A DNA stretch of 64,000 nt from Prosapia bicincta (GCA_036971475.1 JBAIZL010000005.1:252456823-252520822), one strand, 5' to 3'. Numbered from the stretch's first letter, positions 36,881-50,419 are shown. Notes: generated by a model from the letters alone, not told the origin. Program-made: numbers and translations.

Positions 36881-37900
36881 CGAGAAGGGTTTACATTGAC
36901 ATGAATATCTCGGTGCTTTTACCTTAAACACTTCAACCAGTGCAGTATTTCTAATGCCATAAAGGGTGTGTCCTAACTTTGTGATATCAAAGTCAAACGA
37001 CTATCACAACACTTATAACTAACAAAAATAATAATCTCAACTCATTTATCTCCATTTTATTTCTTAACAAAGATCGCTAGAGAAAGGTTGCCTGGATCTT
37101 CCACGCGCTCCTCCCTCCAGCGGTTTCAGCCGGGTTAGCTCCCCGTTAGGACTGATAAATCTCGCAGCGGGTCCTCCAATACATAAGTGCAAGGTTTTGA
37201 ATTTCAATAAAAACTTCAAGAAAACATTTTTGTTATCACAATTTCCAACAAACCCAATTCCGTTTGGGTTCAGACTTGACCCGTTTAAAGCTAATATAGT
37301 AATTGAAAGATAACAGTTCCTCAATAATAAAACTTTTCATTTTCTGTAAATTTAATATTTAATCAAATAGATTAAATATTACTAAATTAACAAAATAACG
37401 GTAAAATATTTTATAAGTCAATTGCTCAAAACCCCAAACACAGCTCTAAAACAATTATTATTATTATTATTTATTTATTAATTCACGTGTCAAAAACCAC
37501 TACTTACTGATATTTCTCAGACGCAAAAATGTCTTAAGATCAACAACCCAACAACTGCCTGTTTTTATTATTATTATGTAATTAATTGCATAAAATGTAA
37601 TGAAATTTCATATGCCATGTTTTCCACATGTTTCATTGAAATACGTGCCTGTAATAAACATATGAGTTAATTACTGTTTAAATTTAATACCTTGTTTGTT
37701 GAAGAACCTAGTTGACAGTTGGTGACAACAAACTAAGCAGGAGACATAGACGAGCTAAGCGAGAGAATGAAGAAGGGTTCCCTAATCCCATGTAGAAACG
37801 GGGTAGGGGAAAGGAGTGAGGGCGTTTCTCTTTGACCCTGATATAGTTCTGGACACGTGAAGTAATGGTCTTCCCTATATGAAAAACTAGAGTTTTATCA
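36881..37900. other. Unassigned sequence
   Basis: No recognised feature. A minus-strand frame at 37064-37324 (86 codons) has no identifiable domain. Confidence 0.4.
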
Positions 37901-37914
37901 CTTTAACCTCAGAG

Positions 37915-37977
37915 CACGTGCGAGTATGTGTATGTGTGTGCACGTACGTGTGCGTGTTTTCGTACGCGAGCGGGTGT

Positions 37978-38022
<45 letters not shown>

Positions 38023-38030
38023 CGCGTGTA
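37915..38030. repeat. (GT)n microsatellite with flanking imperfect GT/CG
   Basis: Imperfect GTATGTGT words lead into a pure GT run of about 38 bases and a short GC run. The 60-codon minus-strand frame over it (His-Thr repeats) is spurious. Confidence 0.95.
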
Positions 38031-38287
38031 AAACCAGGAAAGATTAAATAAACTCATCCCATGCACCACAAGAAATTCAGTAGCTGACTTTCATATAGCA
38101 TATATGTTTAATGACCACTATAGCATCATATCCATTTGAAAAGTAATTTCGCTCAATCAAAATTAAGGGACTTCATATAAATTCATTTGAATTTAATCAG
38201 TTCAATTCAGTTGAGACGACCTTAGCAGTAAATGTGTGTTCATTATATCTGTCTGAATAATATCAAACTGTAAAAGTAAATCTAAAC

Positions 38288-38573
38288 ATTAATTTAATTT
38301 ACAATATCAAGAGCACAGTGGTACAATATATTACAAAAATATAGGTGAAAAAACCCCAAAACCACAAAAATTAATCAAAAAATAACTAAAATAAGTTACC
38401 TAAGATTAAATCTTTATGTACATTTCGAAGTCATCATTTTCAGAGGCGTCATCATCATTGTCATTGAAATGTACAAAAGAATTTAATCTTTAGGTAACTT
38501 ATTTTAGTTATTTTTTGATTAATTTTTGTGGTTTTGGGGTTTTTTCACCTATATTTTTGTAATTAATTTAATT
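38288..38573 (+). mobile_element. Family P palindromic element, copy 2
   Basis: The element 38300-38561 starts with the tag TACAATATCAAGAGCACAGT and ends ATATTTTTGTA. It is flanked by an exact 12-bp duplication, ATTAATTTAATT, at 38288-38299 and 38562-38573. The two arms fold on each other; CCCCAAAACCACAAAAATTA pairs with the mirrored sequence near 38520-38540. It is the shortest copy. Its hammerhead-like cores are degraded (CATTTTCAGAGG and GCGTCATCATC variants). Confidence 0.85.
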
Positions 38574-40924
38574 GCTCATAGTGTTTGCTTTACAATAAAA
38601 CGCCAAAGTGTTTATTTTAATAAAGTTTGTAGAGTTGAGCGATATAAACACACAGTATCGAGTAAACTAACAGCGTTTTCTTTTAATAAAATTAACAATC
38701 TTTTATATCAAAACATGTAAGTCTATATAATATAGCTGTAATTGCTTTTAACGATAAAACAAGATTAGTACATCTCGTAAGATCTTTATTTTCGAGTCTA
38801 CACTTCGACTGAGAGGGCCCAATGATTATTTTAAAAGCTCTAGACCTATAAATTAATTACAAAGTTTCTTTTTTATATCAAACATATTTTGATATAGGTT
38901 ATGTTTGTTATTTTTATTGTGCTAGATGTAAACATATATTTTTGTAATTACTTTTCAGAGCCTTTGAACGATCATTGGGCTCTCCCAATAGTGACCGAAA
39001 GTTCGATTTATAAATAAATAAATCTATAACCCTGACAATCCATTTTTCTTTAGAAATAGTTGTAACAATTCATATTTTAATAGTTTAAAAAGTTATTGTC
39101 GCTAATGCTAATTATTATTAGTTAATATTGTTGCGATTTTTCAAAATATTTCCATTATTTAAATGCAATATCGGTAGATTCTAAGAAAGAAATTTATTGG
39201 TTCGTGATAACCGAAAAGACAAATAGAAACTTTTAATTCGAATCCCTAAGTTTCTACTTCAATCGTGAGGCCTTGAAAATATCAAATGTATTTCAAGTCA
39301 ACTTATTAAATCTCACAAATATAAAACAACCAAATTTCAACAGTTCTAATGGAAGGTTTTAAGTAGTTAGATGTCATTCGAGTTATATATTCTATCTATA
39401 ATACATTAGAAGTTTTGTTGCCACAATAGTTTTGGGTTAGACTCTCTAATGTGAGGGCAATATCAGACGTCTTGTCTGGGATTCTCAGAATCTCGTTGCG
39501 TTTACAATTTAGTGTTAATAGCTCTTCACTATCCTCTCGCCCTTCTTCATAGTGAGTTCTTTGTCTTCTTTGGATAAACGTCATCAACCATGTTCAAGAT
39601 TCGGGTAAATTTTATTGGTTTCTAAAATAGTATAAATAATTCCTCATGGTTGTCGTTGCCTTAGTTTTCAAATATGCAAACTTTCCCCAACACCAGCATT
39701 TCTTAATACACGCTAGCATTCGAAAATATCCACTTTATTTATTTAATCCGTACGCAAACTCTAACCCAACCAGTTTCCGGTTACTTTCGTAAAAATTTAA
39801 TCACAAATTACAAAACAGAAAATAAAGTCTGGCATCTCGATAAAGGTTTCCAAACAAAGGTAGTAGCTACACGGACGAATAGGAGGTGACCCGTAGAGCA
39901 ACCGGCCAGGAAACTGGGCCGCGCTCTGCCTGCGGCTGGCGAAGTGGGTTTCGAAACACAACGAGGTTATGTCATAACTGTGCCATGCTCTGTGCAGGTC
40001 ACTTGGTCTGCCCTTAACGATATCACCTCACTTTTGCCATACTCGTGGTAGACTTGGCTTCTATGCAAAAGGCGCTCACAGGGTTATTGTTGCTGAGAAA
40101 GTAAACACCACAAGCACGTCGCTCGTTTAACTTCCAACAGATTCTTGAATGTAGTTGTATCCTTTTTTGTAGGCTTCCAGGAACTTTTCGGGATTTCGTA
40201 GGATTGTTACTTTTATATCGTAGTACAATCACTTACTACTGTCCTGCTGTATTGTTACCATTTTCACACACTTTGTGAACAATCTTAGGGAATATTTTAA
40301 CTCTAATAATTTAACAAAATTAGAAAGAAACGTTATAATAAAAACCTATTGCAGTCATTAAACTTCCAACAGAAGTGTAAATTCAAAATAGTTTATGTAT
40401 AAAATAAAAGCATTACGTCATAAAACTCTATAGGACCTTGTAAAGGCCTTGAATAGCTCAACTTTCTTTAGGTATTTATCTAAGTCCCAAATGCATAAAA
40501 CGCATGCAGTATATTACGAACTGTAATTATTATAACTTATATTTTTTAATTAAAACTATTCACAAATTTTTTATAATATAAGTTTTAATGAATAGATCTT
40601 AAAACTTACTGCTAATGCTCAACAAGTAATATAATTTTTTTTAAAGTCAATTCTTACTTAAGTCAACAAAAAAAACTTTGTTTTAGTTTCTTTTTATTTC
40701 ATAATTACAACTTATATAAATTGTATAATGTATATACATATGTCAGAATAACAATTTTAAGTGGCAAAATAGAAAGCGAATTTCCTTGCAATTCTCCATT
40801 TTCCTTTCTATGTATGGTGTTGGACTATTACTTTTGTTTGTTACTATTTAAACGTGTTTGTTTTATAGTTTCTTTGTTGTTATTATTTTATTCTTTTCGT
40901 TTATATTTAATTATTTAATGCATT
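38574..40924. other. Unassigned AT-rich sequence
   Basis: No recognised gene or repeat. Open frames (39396-39587 -, 40023-40232 -, 40721-40918 +) are short and unsupported. Confidence 0.45.
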
Positions 40925-41312
40925 ATTTATGATATTGTATAGTAACCGTAGTAACAATTTAAGTTTGTACAAATTGTACATTAGAGGTTTCGACCACAAC
41001 CAGATGGCGGCAAAAAGAAAAATTCATATGTCTTTGAACAATTTATTTTCTATCTATGGGACAGTTTGTTCATTGCCAAAGCGCTAGACTTCGAACATGG
41101 AGATACTCAGTTCGAATCCGACCGACCCCTCCCCAAACTTTTATTATTTAATTATTTAATAAATATTTGGAAAAACTGTATTAAGATCAATTGTCATCCA
41201 CTATAGGTTAAAAAAAATGTATTTAAACTTGATTGGATGAACAAAAACGTATTTTATTAACGATTGAAAATTAGTACAAGATAATAACAGGAGAGTGTGA
41301 GTTAATAGAAGG
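40925..41312 (+). mobile_element. Composite tRNA-related SINE, copy 3
   Basis: Plus-strand copy with the 5' module (GTAACCGTAGTAACAATTTA), a tRNA-like middle containing B-box-like CAGTTCGAATCCGACCGAC near 41110 and the conserved tail ending GAGAGTGTGAGTTAATAGAA. Confidence 0.75.
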
Positions 41313-42100
41313 AATGTAATAAAGAAAGAAATTCACCCACGTGTAAATAGCTGTTGTACTAGATAATATTTTATCACACACTTTAATTAACTATACGATA
41401 CATCTCAATACATAGGAAAATACCTTAAATATAACCTTTAAATTATCTCTAATTGAAGACGAAAGCAGTTGTTAACATTAATCAGGATATTTTATGAAAT
41501 CTTCGTGGGAAAATTCGTTGATCTCCGGATTAATACATATTTTTCTTGTAAATTCTCAAAAAGTTAGTCATGCTCTACCGATTTACCCCCTTTCCAAATT
41601 TTATTTGAATATTAGGTCATAAGTACGGCTTCAGTTAGAATTGTATGACTATTAGGTGAGATGTGGGAGTTGGGCTGGCAGATGAAACAACCATTGTTGC
41701 TTGGAAATCAAGCTACTGAAGAGGGGGTAGCAAGGCGAGCGTTCTGGAGGACGCGAGTGGTCAGTGTGCTTATGTTTTTCGAAATGTAGAAAAGAAAAAT
41801 ATGATAATAGAAGAGGAAGAAAAGTAGTAGGAGGATGTCTAGCCTCGCGACTTGAATTCTCCTCCCGAATACACAAGCTAGAAAAGTTAGCTTATGAAAC
41901 CACTGCTCCAATGAAACCTTTTCCCAATCCATGTGCCCGGAGGACAGAACTTCCGTGGGCTAAGTACATGACCCGTCGAACCATTTTTGGCAATTATATC
42001 TCGAGGCCCAGAATGGTATACCACCTCATAAGCGAATAGCCCTCCAGACGGGACTTACCGCGCTTGTCAGACTAGACGGGATTCCGTACTCCCTGACTTC
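41313..42100. other. Unassigned sequence
   Basis: Overlapping open frames on both strands at 41650-42039 (74-91 codons) show no recognisable domain. Confidence 0.4.
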
Positions 42101-42104
42101 AGTT

Positions 42105-42540
42105 GGTCCAACCATACCTCCCATCCAACCACATTCATCCACTTCCACTCGCCTCACTCATCCTCGATTCTCATGCATCCTCCCAGTCATCCAACTCCCA
42201 CCCTTATACCCCTCTATTTCCTCCCTAACTCATACCCAACAAATTCCTCATAAACCCCTTCCTTCAACATCCATTCCATAGTTAAACTCTCTCTTCCCAT
42301 TTCCCCAATTTCGCCCTTCAGTCGCTTACGCCTACCCTCCCACCACAGCAACCCACCATACCACATTCAAAAACCACATATTCAGACGTTTCATATTCCC
42401 CGCATTCATACCTTCCATCCACACGCGCAATCTTCCTTCTCCATTTAAACTCAGCGAAGTCACCATGTCCGTTCAGCACTTAAGAGACAAGATAACTTGG
42501 CTCCCCCCAATTCACTCTCACCCTCACAGCAAACTTGATT
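42105..42540. repeat. Pyrimidine-rich, C-rich low-complexity tract
   Basis: Strongly C- and T-rich on the plus strand with recurring CATCC, CCACC and CCATACC words and very few Gs. It may be a decayed minisatellite. No gene was recognised. Confidence 0.6.
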
Positions 42541-43030
42541 ATATCGTGTAAGAGAGAGATAGCAGCTTTCACACTACACAAAACAGTGGCTGTCCACAAG
42601 GCGAACGCATCGCCAGCTGATTGGAACAGGTGTTTGTCTCGTACAAGACTTATGGAGCCCGCGCTAAGAACTCATTAAGTTAGTGACGGCCTGGTGTGCA
42701 TTTCTCGCGACCCACATTGTAGGTATTTTTAGTCGGTTATAGTCGTGACCGAGTCTGGCATTTTAAATATCGACGAAGACATTCTCTTTGCGCTATATAG
42801 GAAGCTTCTGCGTGTTGTTTCGCCTATTTACCTGCTTTTCGGCATTGGCGACGTTGGAATCTGATTTTATAAATTACCAACTCACTGTTGTTTGTTAGTA
42901 TTTTTCTATAAGAGTAAGAAAATATTGTTTGTAATTTTAAGGCGGTCAGGAGTTTGACTATTATCCCCTGGGAAAATGTGAATATAGGTAGGATTAAGGT
43001 AGGGACATAACCCCCAGTTATAAAAGGGAA
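42541..43030. other. Unassigned sequence
   Basis: Nothing recognised apart from an 85-codon minus-strand frame (42824-43081) that ends in a CA microsatellite. Confidence 0.4.
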
Positions 43031-43179
43031 CGTGACATTAAACACACACACACACACGAGCGTGCGCACGCACGCAAGCACGCATATATCTCTTTCACTA
43101 TTTGTTCTTATACAAGAATCTTACTTGGTATCTATGCGCGTTAACTTTCAAAGATTGATAGTATCTTCATTGTCGAGCA

Positions 43180-43975
<796 letters not shown>

Positions 43976-45572
43976 ATTATAATAAAAACAAGCCAATATT
44001 ATGGCCTATTTCATCTTTAGTTACAGAAATGAAACTTATCTTTTCTAAAAGATGGGATGAATTTTCATTGGATTAAGTATTATTTATACAAACCTACAAC
44101 TGAAGAGATGGGGGCTATGTTATTATAATCGTACCGCATTAGACCGCATTGCGAATTATTCAACACCCGAAGATCTCACAAAGGCTGTTAAGATAAAACA
44201 AATTACCGCCATTTTAACACATCAATCTTAGTTTTGGATTTGACTCCATTGCTTCGGAGGGGCATTATTAAATAGATAATAAATTATTTAAGAGACAAGA
44301 TTTTTTTTATAAATAATTCATTGGTTTCGGGCTACGTTATTTGTCAGGACAGTTGGAGTTATTGTTCAGAAAATATGTTTAAAATTATTTTCTCACGTTT
44401 CTACGCAGAGCAAAGGTTAGCAGAATGGCCGCCGTCTCTGCAGGAGTCACCGTTATGTTCGTTCTACGGTCGGCTTCTCGCATTGCTTTTCATTCAAGTC
44501 TTCAGAGTTTAATGTACTTTGTAAATATACTAGCACAACCGTTTCTAGCGGATTTAAACTAAATTCTAAGAGGAAAGTTTTTATCTTAAAATTTGTTTAG
44601 TAAAAATATATAAAGTGCAAAATTTATATTCCAAATTGCACATTAAAAACTGAAGATAATTTTACAAAACATTTATCTGTCCTATGTGATCCTCGCGAAT
44701 ATGGTAAGGTGTATTAAATGTTCAATATATTCATCTATGCGTGTTGTATAAACTATTTTAAATATATTGTTTTCCTATACAGCTTATTCATCAAACTAGA
44801 AGTGATAAAAACCCTCCCAACAATACATAATTCTCCGTTTAAAGATGTCGACTACCTTCACTAAAACTAGTTTTATCTAACATAAAGGATATTTTTGGTG
44901 AATGTTCGTGCTGGAAGTTCTGCTTTGTTAAAGCTCCTCCTTCACGCACAGTCATGCAGGCTTGTAAAGTCCGCCGACAAGGTTCAGCGCGTGGAATTAC
45001 ACTGCCCAAGTTATTGTAAGGTATCGGAGTTGGGACCGTTATAACAAGCTTGTCCTTGGCTGGGCGGCCCGGCAAGTTCGGTAGCTTGCTTGGTTCGTTT
45101 GGATTAAGCAATTTGTAAATATCATGTTCTTGGTTTGTATTATTTTACGTATATTTTGTTATATTTTAAATTTTATGTAGTGTGTTTGCATACTTGTGTA
45201 TTTAGTTTGTAGTTTTCTAAAGAATTTTCAGATAATTTACGTGTATAAATTTCAACTATCTGTTAACCAAAATAAAACACTGCAATGCCAGAAGAACCAT
45301 TAGCGAATAGACCCCCGTGAGTCTACCTCAAACCTATCTATACTTATCTTGTCCCTCTGACACCACTACCAATCAGCGGGAAGTAGGTCGCCGATTGATT
45401 GACACCGTTACTCCTGCCGAGGTCACCATGCGTCCCATCAGACTCGTGGTTTTGCTTGCAACAATGCAACCGCCAGAACTACCGTCCTAACCCTCGACAC
45501 TGTCTCAGACAAACATCTGTAAAACAAAAGCTGTACAAAAGTTGTTCTTTGAGTTTGAGATATAAACTAGAG
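43976..45572. other. Mostly unassigned sequence
   Basis: No repeat was recognised. It contains the small candidate frame at 44425-44562 (separate entry) and a 90-codon minus-strand frame at 44839-45111 without a known domain. Confidence 0.4.
44425..44562 (+). CDS. Candidate 45-residue small open frame
   Basis: The ATG at 44425 sits in a strong start context (CAGAATGGCC) and begins MAAVSAGVTVMFVLRSASR, then a basic-hydrophobic stretch that could act as a signal or mitochondrial targeting sequence. It ends at TAA 44560-44562. It may be a first exon rather than a complete protein. There is no similarity support, and it may well be chance. Confidence 0.2.
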   Translation: MAAVSAGVTVMFVLRSASRIAFHSSLQSLMYFVNILAQPFLADLN

Positions 45573-45896
45573 CCTGGATTCCCAGATGGGGGGGGGGGAG
45601 ATGAGAAGGCAAGTCAGGGAAGGTGAGACCAGTTGGAGAAATAGTAAGATAAATTATCATTTACTTGAAATTTAAGTACACAATTTATCAAAATTTAAAA
45701 CTAAATTTACACCTTAGATTTTTTACACAGGTAATTTTATTGACCTAATTTTCAGAAAATTTAAATGAAATGTATGCATTTATAAAATAAATATAGGCCT
45801 AAGTAAAGGGTGTGCAAATTTTGTAAACTTGAAATTAAATCAACATGACAGCTTGAAAAGAATAATAGTACAAAAGTGTTGCGAAACGAATGTTTC
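45573..45896 (+). mobile_element. hAT element (same family as copy 1), 5' part only
   Basis: Starts GGATTCCCAGATGGGGG and follows copy 1 closely (AAATTTAAGTACACAATTTA, GCTTGAAAAGAATAATAGTA, ACAAAAGTGTTGCGAAACGA), then ends abruptly at GAATGTTT. The transposase remnant and 3' terminus are missing. It provides an uninterrupted version of the site into which family P copy 5 inserted. Confidence 0.85.
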
Positions 45897-45944
45897 TTGT
45901 CACTCAAGGTAGCGCGTTTTCTTAACTATGACGTAGGATGTAGA

Positions 45945-46314
45945 TTAGGGGTATTCCTTAGGATTTCTTAGAGAGCCAAGTAGTTTGCATAAAGTTTCCC
46001 TCAGGGCCGCAAGTACAAGTGACATTAAATAACTTAAAAACAGTATGATAATAACATAGGTTTTTTACATTACTAACATAAATCAACTGTTTTGCATATA
46101 AACAAGTAGAAAGATATATTTTACTTGACTCCAGGAACATCTGAATTCGTTAATTCTTGGAAACCGATGGGTGAAATCCTTCACAGCTCTCTAATGTGGC
46201 ATCTATGTTAGCAGGTTGGGAAGAAAAGAGAATTTCTCAAAATGTTAACCGATGAGGGCGGCAAAAATCGTTCTCAGGGCCCGCGGACCGCGTAGAGAGG
46301 ATGCCTGGGGTAAA
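45945..46314. mobile_element. Probable second non-autonomous hAT-like element
   Basis: Begins TAGGGGTATTCCTTAGGATT and ends in sequence whose reverse complement is CCCCAGGCATCCTCTC, preceded by GGGCCCGCGGACCGCG. Such GGGCCGCGG-containing subterminal regions occur in hAT MITEs. Ends are only partly complementary and no 8-bp duplication was found. Confidence 0.4.
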
Positions 46315-46329
46315 TAATGTGATAAGGAA

Positions 46330-46425
46330 GGAGTAAGGGATTGCTTACCAGAAGCAGACCTGGAATTCGATCCTATGCACGTAGACCATGATTACCACTA
46401 ACCCCCGCGCCAGAACATCCCCCAT
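46330..46425 (-). repeat. tRNA-like SINE relic
   Basis: The minus strand contains GTTAGTGGTAATCATGG followed, after about 20 nt, by GGATCGAATTCCAGG. These approximate pol III A and B boxes. No tail or second copy was seen. Confidence 0.3.
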
Positions 46426-46654
46426 CTCCCTGCTTTATGTCCATTATTATTCTACCCACCCCTATTACTCATATGCGTTGTCTATATTTCAACAAGCTCA
46501 GTGTATTGTTCTTCCTATACGTTCCGTGGAAACATATCTATATCGAAACGAAATATAGATGGTCAAACATATACTTGCAAGAATTTCAGTTAGCTTAGAT
46601 TCTCAACCATAGCAAGAACTTTAGTCTTCTAATCGACAAACAAAATTCCATACT

Positions 46655-47480
46655 GAACAAAAAATAACCTACATTGACACAAATTAACTTTATATTATCG
46701 AAGTACAATGAATGGTGGCACGAAAATGCGTACAGCGAAATATGCGTACACGAGGAAAAATTAGCAATTGACGAGGGTGAGTGTGAATTTGACAAGCGAA
46801 AAAAGCGTACAAACCAGACTCCAGTTGTCAAACCAGGTCTTTTACTCCTAAACTAGTAGCTAATAACTTTCAAGGTTTTGGATTTCCAAAACTTTGTCAG
46901 TGGTTACTTTGCCTTTCACTGTCGTGGTGATAAGTTCGATTTAATCGAAAGAGGCTGAAACTTCTACTCCCTATGCACATGAGAATGGAGTTACACTTAG
47001 AAGGAAAGAGAAGAAAAACAAAGTATATTAAGTCGGACGAAAGAATTAAATTAAAAACAAAACAAAAAACAGTTCACAAATATTTAGTAACTGGAGACTA
47101 ATGTTTTGTCTTCAAAAAAAATTGATTAGATTAGGCCCAAGAAATCAGATAAGATCAAATAAGATAAGGTAAGACCAAATAAATTGGTCGAGTTGTAATA
47201 TAATCTGTGGAGTTGTAAAAATAAAAAAAATCTGTAAAATAAAAAATAAATAAAAATATAAAACACAAAACATTACCGAGGCTAAAAGCTGATTTTAAAC
47301 ACGCGAAAATGAAAGCGCACATATAGCTATCAATTTGCTAGTTCAAAGCCTGGAAAAGTGCGATGTACGCATCGGAAAAGTTCTGACGTCATAGCTTACC
47401 CTCGTCATCTGCTGAAACTTGATGTCAGCATCTTTGCAATATTCCTGGTGTACGCATATTTCGTTTTACACATCTTTCGT
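46655..47480 (+). mobile_element. Unidentified two-copy element, copy B
   Basis: Homologous to 13615-14570 in opposite orientation, through coding-like and AT-rich non-coding parts. The plus-strand frame 46674-46856 corresponds to the minus-strand remnant of copy A but is frameshifted after the FQGFGF-coding block. The opposite-strand remnant survives near 47400-47470, with much of its body deleted. GAAATATGCGTACAC at about 46739 recurs inverted near 47450. Confidence 0.6.
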
Positions 47481-48175
47481 GTATTTCAATGAATATTTTA
47501 ACGCGGAATAGCAAACGATATAAATCAAGCCACCCTTGTATATTTCGAAAGCGAAGGACATCATTTAGGTAAGAGTTATGTAATATTCTTAATTTATTTC
47601 CGAGTCAAAATAAATTTGACGCACGTTTATACGCTTGTGCAACTTAGATAGATACATCATGGCGTTTATTTGTTCCTTGTTAATTGGACATATATCCTGG
47701 AGAGTACGTAACGAGAAGCACCAGCAGAGCGGCTAACGAGGTACCTTGCGGAGGAGCGGTGATGCTGATACAATCTTTGCGCAATCTTCTCACATTTCTG
47801 ATAGTTCCTTTGTTGAAGGCGAGCCATAATAGTCGGAAGAGACTTGACCTCGCAGTATGGGACGAATGTAGCGGGCACATTGCATACGCACTCGCAAAGT
47901 CGTGGTCTTCGCAGATGGGGCTCCGACACTTGCAGGCGTGGATAGAAGACGCCGCGTTGAGCGTCGCAGGCATTTACATACAGGCGTAAAGCGAGTCACC
48001 AATGCTCGATAGACTGAAGTACAACAAAATTAAAGCTTATTAAAACTAATACGAGAATTTCGCATTTTAAAGCAATTCAAATCGAAACGCCAATGTTTAA
48101 AACTTGCAGTTTTTGTGTTATAGAGGTTTTTCTATAACCACAATTTTTGTTACACTTTTGAGTTACGGTCTGAAT
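47480..48175. other. GC-richer patch with several open frames
   Basis: 47666-48002 is distinctly GC-richer than its surroundings and open in one plus and three minus frames (70-101 codons). Minus frames contain C-x-C words. No protein family was recognised and no clear splice signals frame it. It may be a conserved exon, a promoter island or a foreign fragment. Confidence 0.35.
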
Positions 48176-48177
48176 TG

Positions 48178-48300
48178 ACAGTGGGACACATCTACCGAAA
48201 CGGCCGTCTTCAACAAATATAAGTAAGTGCTACTATAGGCAAGTTGTAAAATATTTAGAAGTGTTTTAATGAAAACTAGTTGCTCACTTGAAGATGGGTT
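48178..48300. repeat. Dispersed repeat (CGAAACGGCCGTC family), copy 2
   Basis: Shares GGGACACATCTACCGAAACG, AAGTAAGTGCTACTATAGGC and GAAAACTAGTTG-like words with 32866-33030 and 63838-63930. Confidence 0.6.
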
Positions 48301-49098
48301 CAACTAATATAAATACACTTTTGGTATTAACTTGGCAAAAAAACCTGATTGGTGGAAATATCAGTAAGTAGTCGTTTCTGCCATGTTAATACTAAAAGTA
48401 TAAATGTTTAGTTTTTCTTTGAACTGTAAAGGAATTCTGATATGGCTGGTGTGTTACAGACTCATCTGCTCTGATCTAGCAGATTGTGAATAGTGGTTCT
48501 TCTCGAGAGAAGTTATGGCGCTCTCCCTGTGGTGAATAGGTTTATGCCTATCTTCACTTTTGGAAGGAGCTGAAACTTCACGCCAATAAATAAAAACCTA
48601 AAACCTTGTCGTTCATCATACATGCTATGAGTTGTTTTCGATTTACCGTATTCCAAATTTCTTTAATAAATTATAATGTCTTTGAAGGTTAACCATTAAA
48701 GAAATTTGTCACTTATTGTCTTAAAATTTAACTTTCCCTGAAATATTATTTTACATAAACTTTATTTTAGATTACTTAAAATGTTTTCTCCAGATTTCCT
48801 TTACGAATTATTTTCATTAACTCTGACTTGGAAATTTAAAGACTTTTTACTATATATAAGCAAAGTAAACTGCTGTTCTTCACTCTGTGGTTTTGTCCAA
48901 GTAACTCTAGGCCATATAGGCCGCAATGCTCGTGGTCAGATCAGACCGGTGCTTTTACATTTACATAATGACGAAACTTTTCGTTAAAACGGCTTCTTGC
49001 AACATCTCTTCTACTTAACTATTTCTTAGTTTTATAAGGAGGCCCTTGCTGACGCAATACTGTCATTGTCTAAACAGGTTTACTAGCTATTTTATGTA
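48301..49098. other. Unassigned AT-rich sequence
   Basis: No recognised gene or repeat. Short frame 48781-48987 (+) is unsupported. Confidence 0.45.
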
Positions 49099-50117
49099 TA
49101 CATTAGAGTCTTGATAATTCGAGGTAGATTTGACAGAGTCCCCCTCGGATTACACGGAAATAGGTTCCTGTGTATTAGAAAAAATACATGTAATAATGAA
49201 CCATAATACTATAATTAAGAATACATAAAATATATTTATAGAACTGTATTGATTACAGTAATAAATTATTGTTGCTTTGGAATACATTGCTCATCACGGT
49301 TGCTACATTTTTTTAGAAACAATTTTTACCTAACTTCTATGTCTACTTGTCATATCGTTTTCGAGCTGCGCTGTCGCGTAGAAGCACATCCTGTTGGCGT
49401 GGTGTATGTTATTCAATATAGCGCATTACAGTTTCCAAGGCGTCCGTTCCTTCGCCGTGACTAATTTTCCCTTCTTGTACTGTCTCGGTCAAGCCTTTAT
49501 CTATATTCCCGCCTATCTTTATCACTGCCTTCAAGTTTCTTGTATCTTTCAACAGTCGTAACATGTGTTATTGTTACTTAAGCCCGTCCTTACTCATCCA
49601 TCGATGTACGTACGTATCAACGGAATTTTCACAACCTGGAAGTTTCTTGATGAAAAATGTTAAATCTGTTTCTTCTTGTGGATCAATAATCCAGTCAACC
49701 GTTTCATTAAGAATCGGGATTTTATTCCACGGCTTACTTGAGGTTTATTCTTTTATTTTGTTCCATAATTCGGCTAAGCAGTACACAATTCCCTTAAAAA
49801 TAATTTGTTTTAGAAAGCCTACGATGCTTCCTTCCCCTTTAGCCTCTTCAAAGAGAGTAAAGGGTAACGTCTGTATTTTTTTCATACATTTCAGAACATC
49901 CCGATACATCGGATGGGTTAGGCCCGTAACATTTGCCGATAGAAACAAAGCACGTGTATCATCATAGCACAGTTAATCTTCTTTGAGATGCGACGATACA
50001 TCCTCCAACAGTAAATAATTTGAATTCCCTTTCAAATAGATAAAATACTCTGAAATAGAAATACGTTCGAATTTAAAGGAAGTTCGAAATATCGGGACTT
50101 AGATTTTATTCTATTAT
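49099..50117 (-). mobile_element. Tigger/pogo-like element of about 1 kb
   Basis: The left end at 49101 (CATTAGAGTCTTGATAATTC, preceded by TA) matches the right terminus of the 5.2-kb MITE inverted. CGGATTACACGGAAATA also matches. The right end (TTCGAAATATCGGGACTTAG, 50085-50104) matches the MITE's left subterminus. The interior encodes a decayed transposase on the minus strand. Confidence 0.8.
49500..49960 (-). pseudogene. Tigger/pogo transposase C-terminal remnant
   Basis: The minus-strand frame 49745-49948 contains FLSANVTGLTHPMYRDVLKC, corresponding to the family's FLPPNVTSLIQPMDQ-x-VI block ahead of the last catalytic region. A GEGSIVGF block and FKGIVYCLAELWNKIKE follow, matching the IKDAIYxLAxAWxxI helix. 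A second frame continues with SKPWNKI. Stops and shifts interrupt it; the DNA-binding half is missing. Confidence 0.75.
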
Positions 50118-50254
50118 ATATATATATATATTAATATATTAAATATGGTGATATGTTTTCTTGTATATATAGTTAATAAATTTAAAATATTTCATAAAGA
50201 AGAATAAATATATTCATTAAAAGTATTCTTGTTTATGAAATATTTTTAATTTAT

Positions 50255-50305
<51 letters not shown>

Positions 50306-50310
50306 GATCT
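50118..50310. repeat. (TA)n-embedded hairpin, second copy of the 1229-1320 type
   Basis: The left arm TTAATAAATTTAAAATATTT (from 50173) pairs with sequence ending TTTTTAATTTATTAA near 50256. Flanks are (TA)n and an ATATGGTGATATGTTTTCTT segment that also adjoins the 1.3-kb hairpin in inverted orientation. Confidence 0.85.
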
Positions 50311-50419
50311 AGACATTATGACAATATGAAGTAAACATGGGTATAAAAAATTAAATTTTTTAACACGTGTCTTTTAAGATTATTATTATTAGCGCTCTTG
50401 TGTGAATATATTAAAACAA

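Noticed and set aside
49563..49967. 134-codon plus-strand frame
   Set aside because: It is the antisense of the Tigger/pogo transposase remnant, whose minus-strand reading has clear family motifs.
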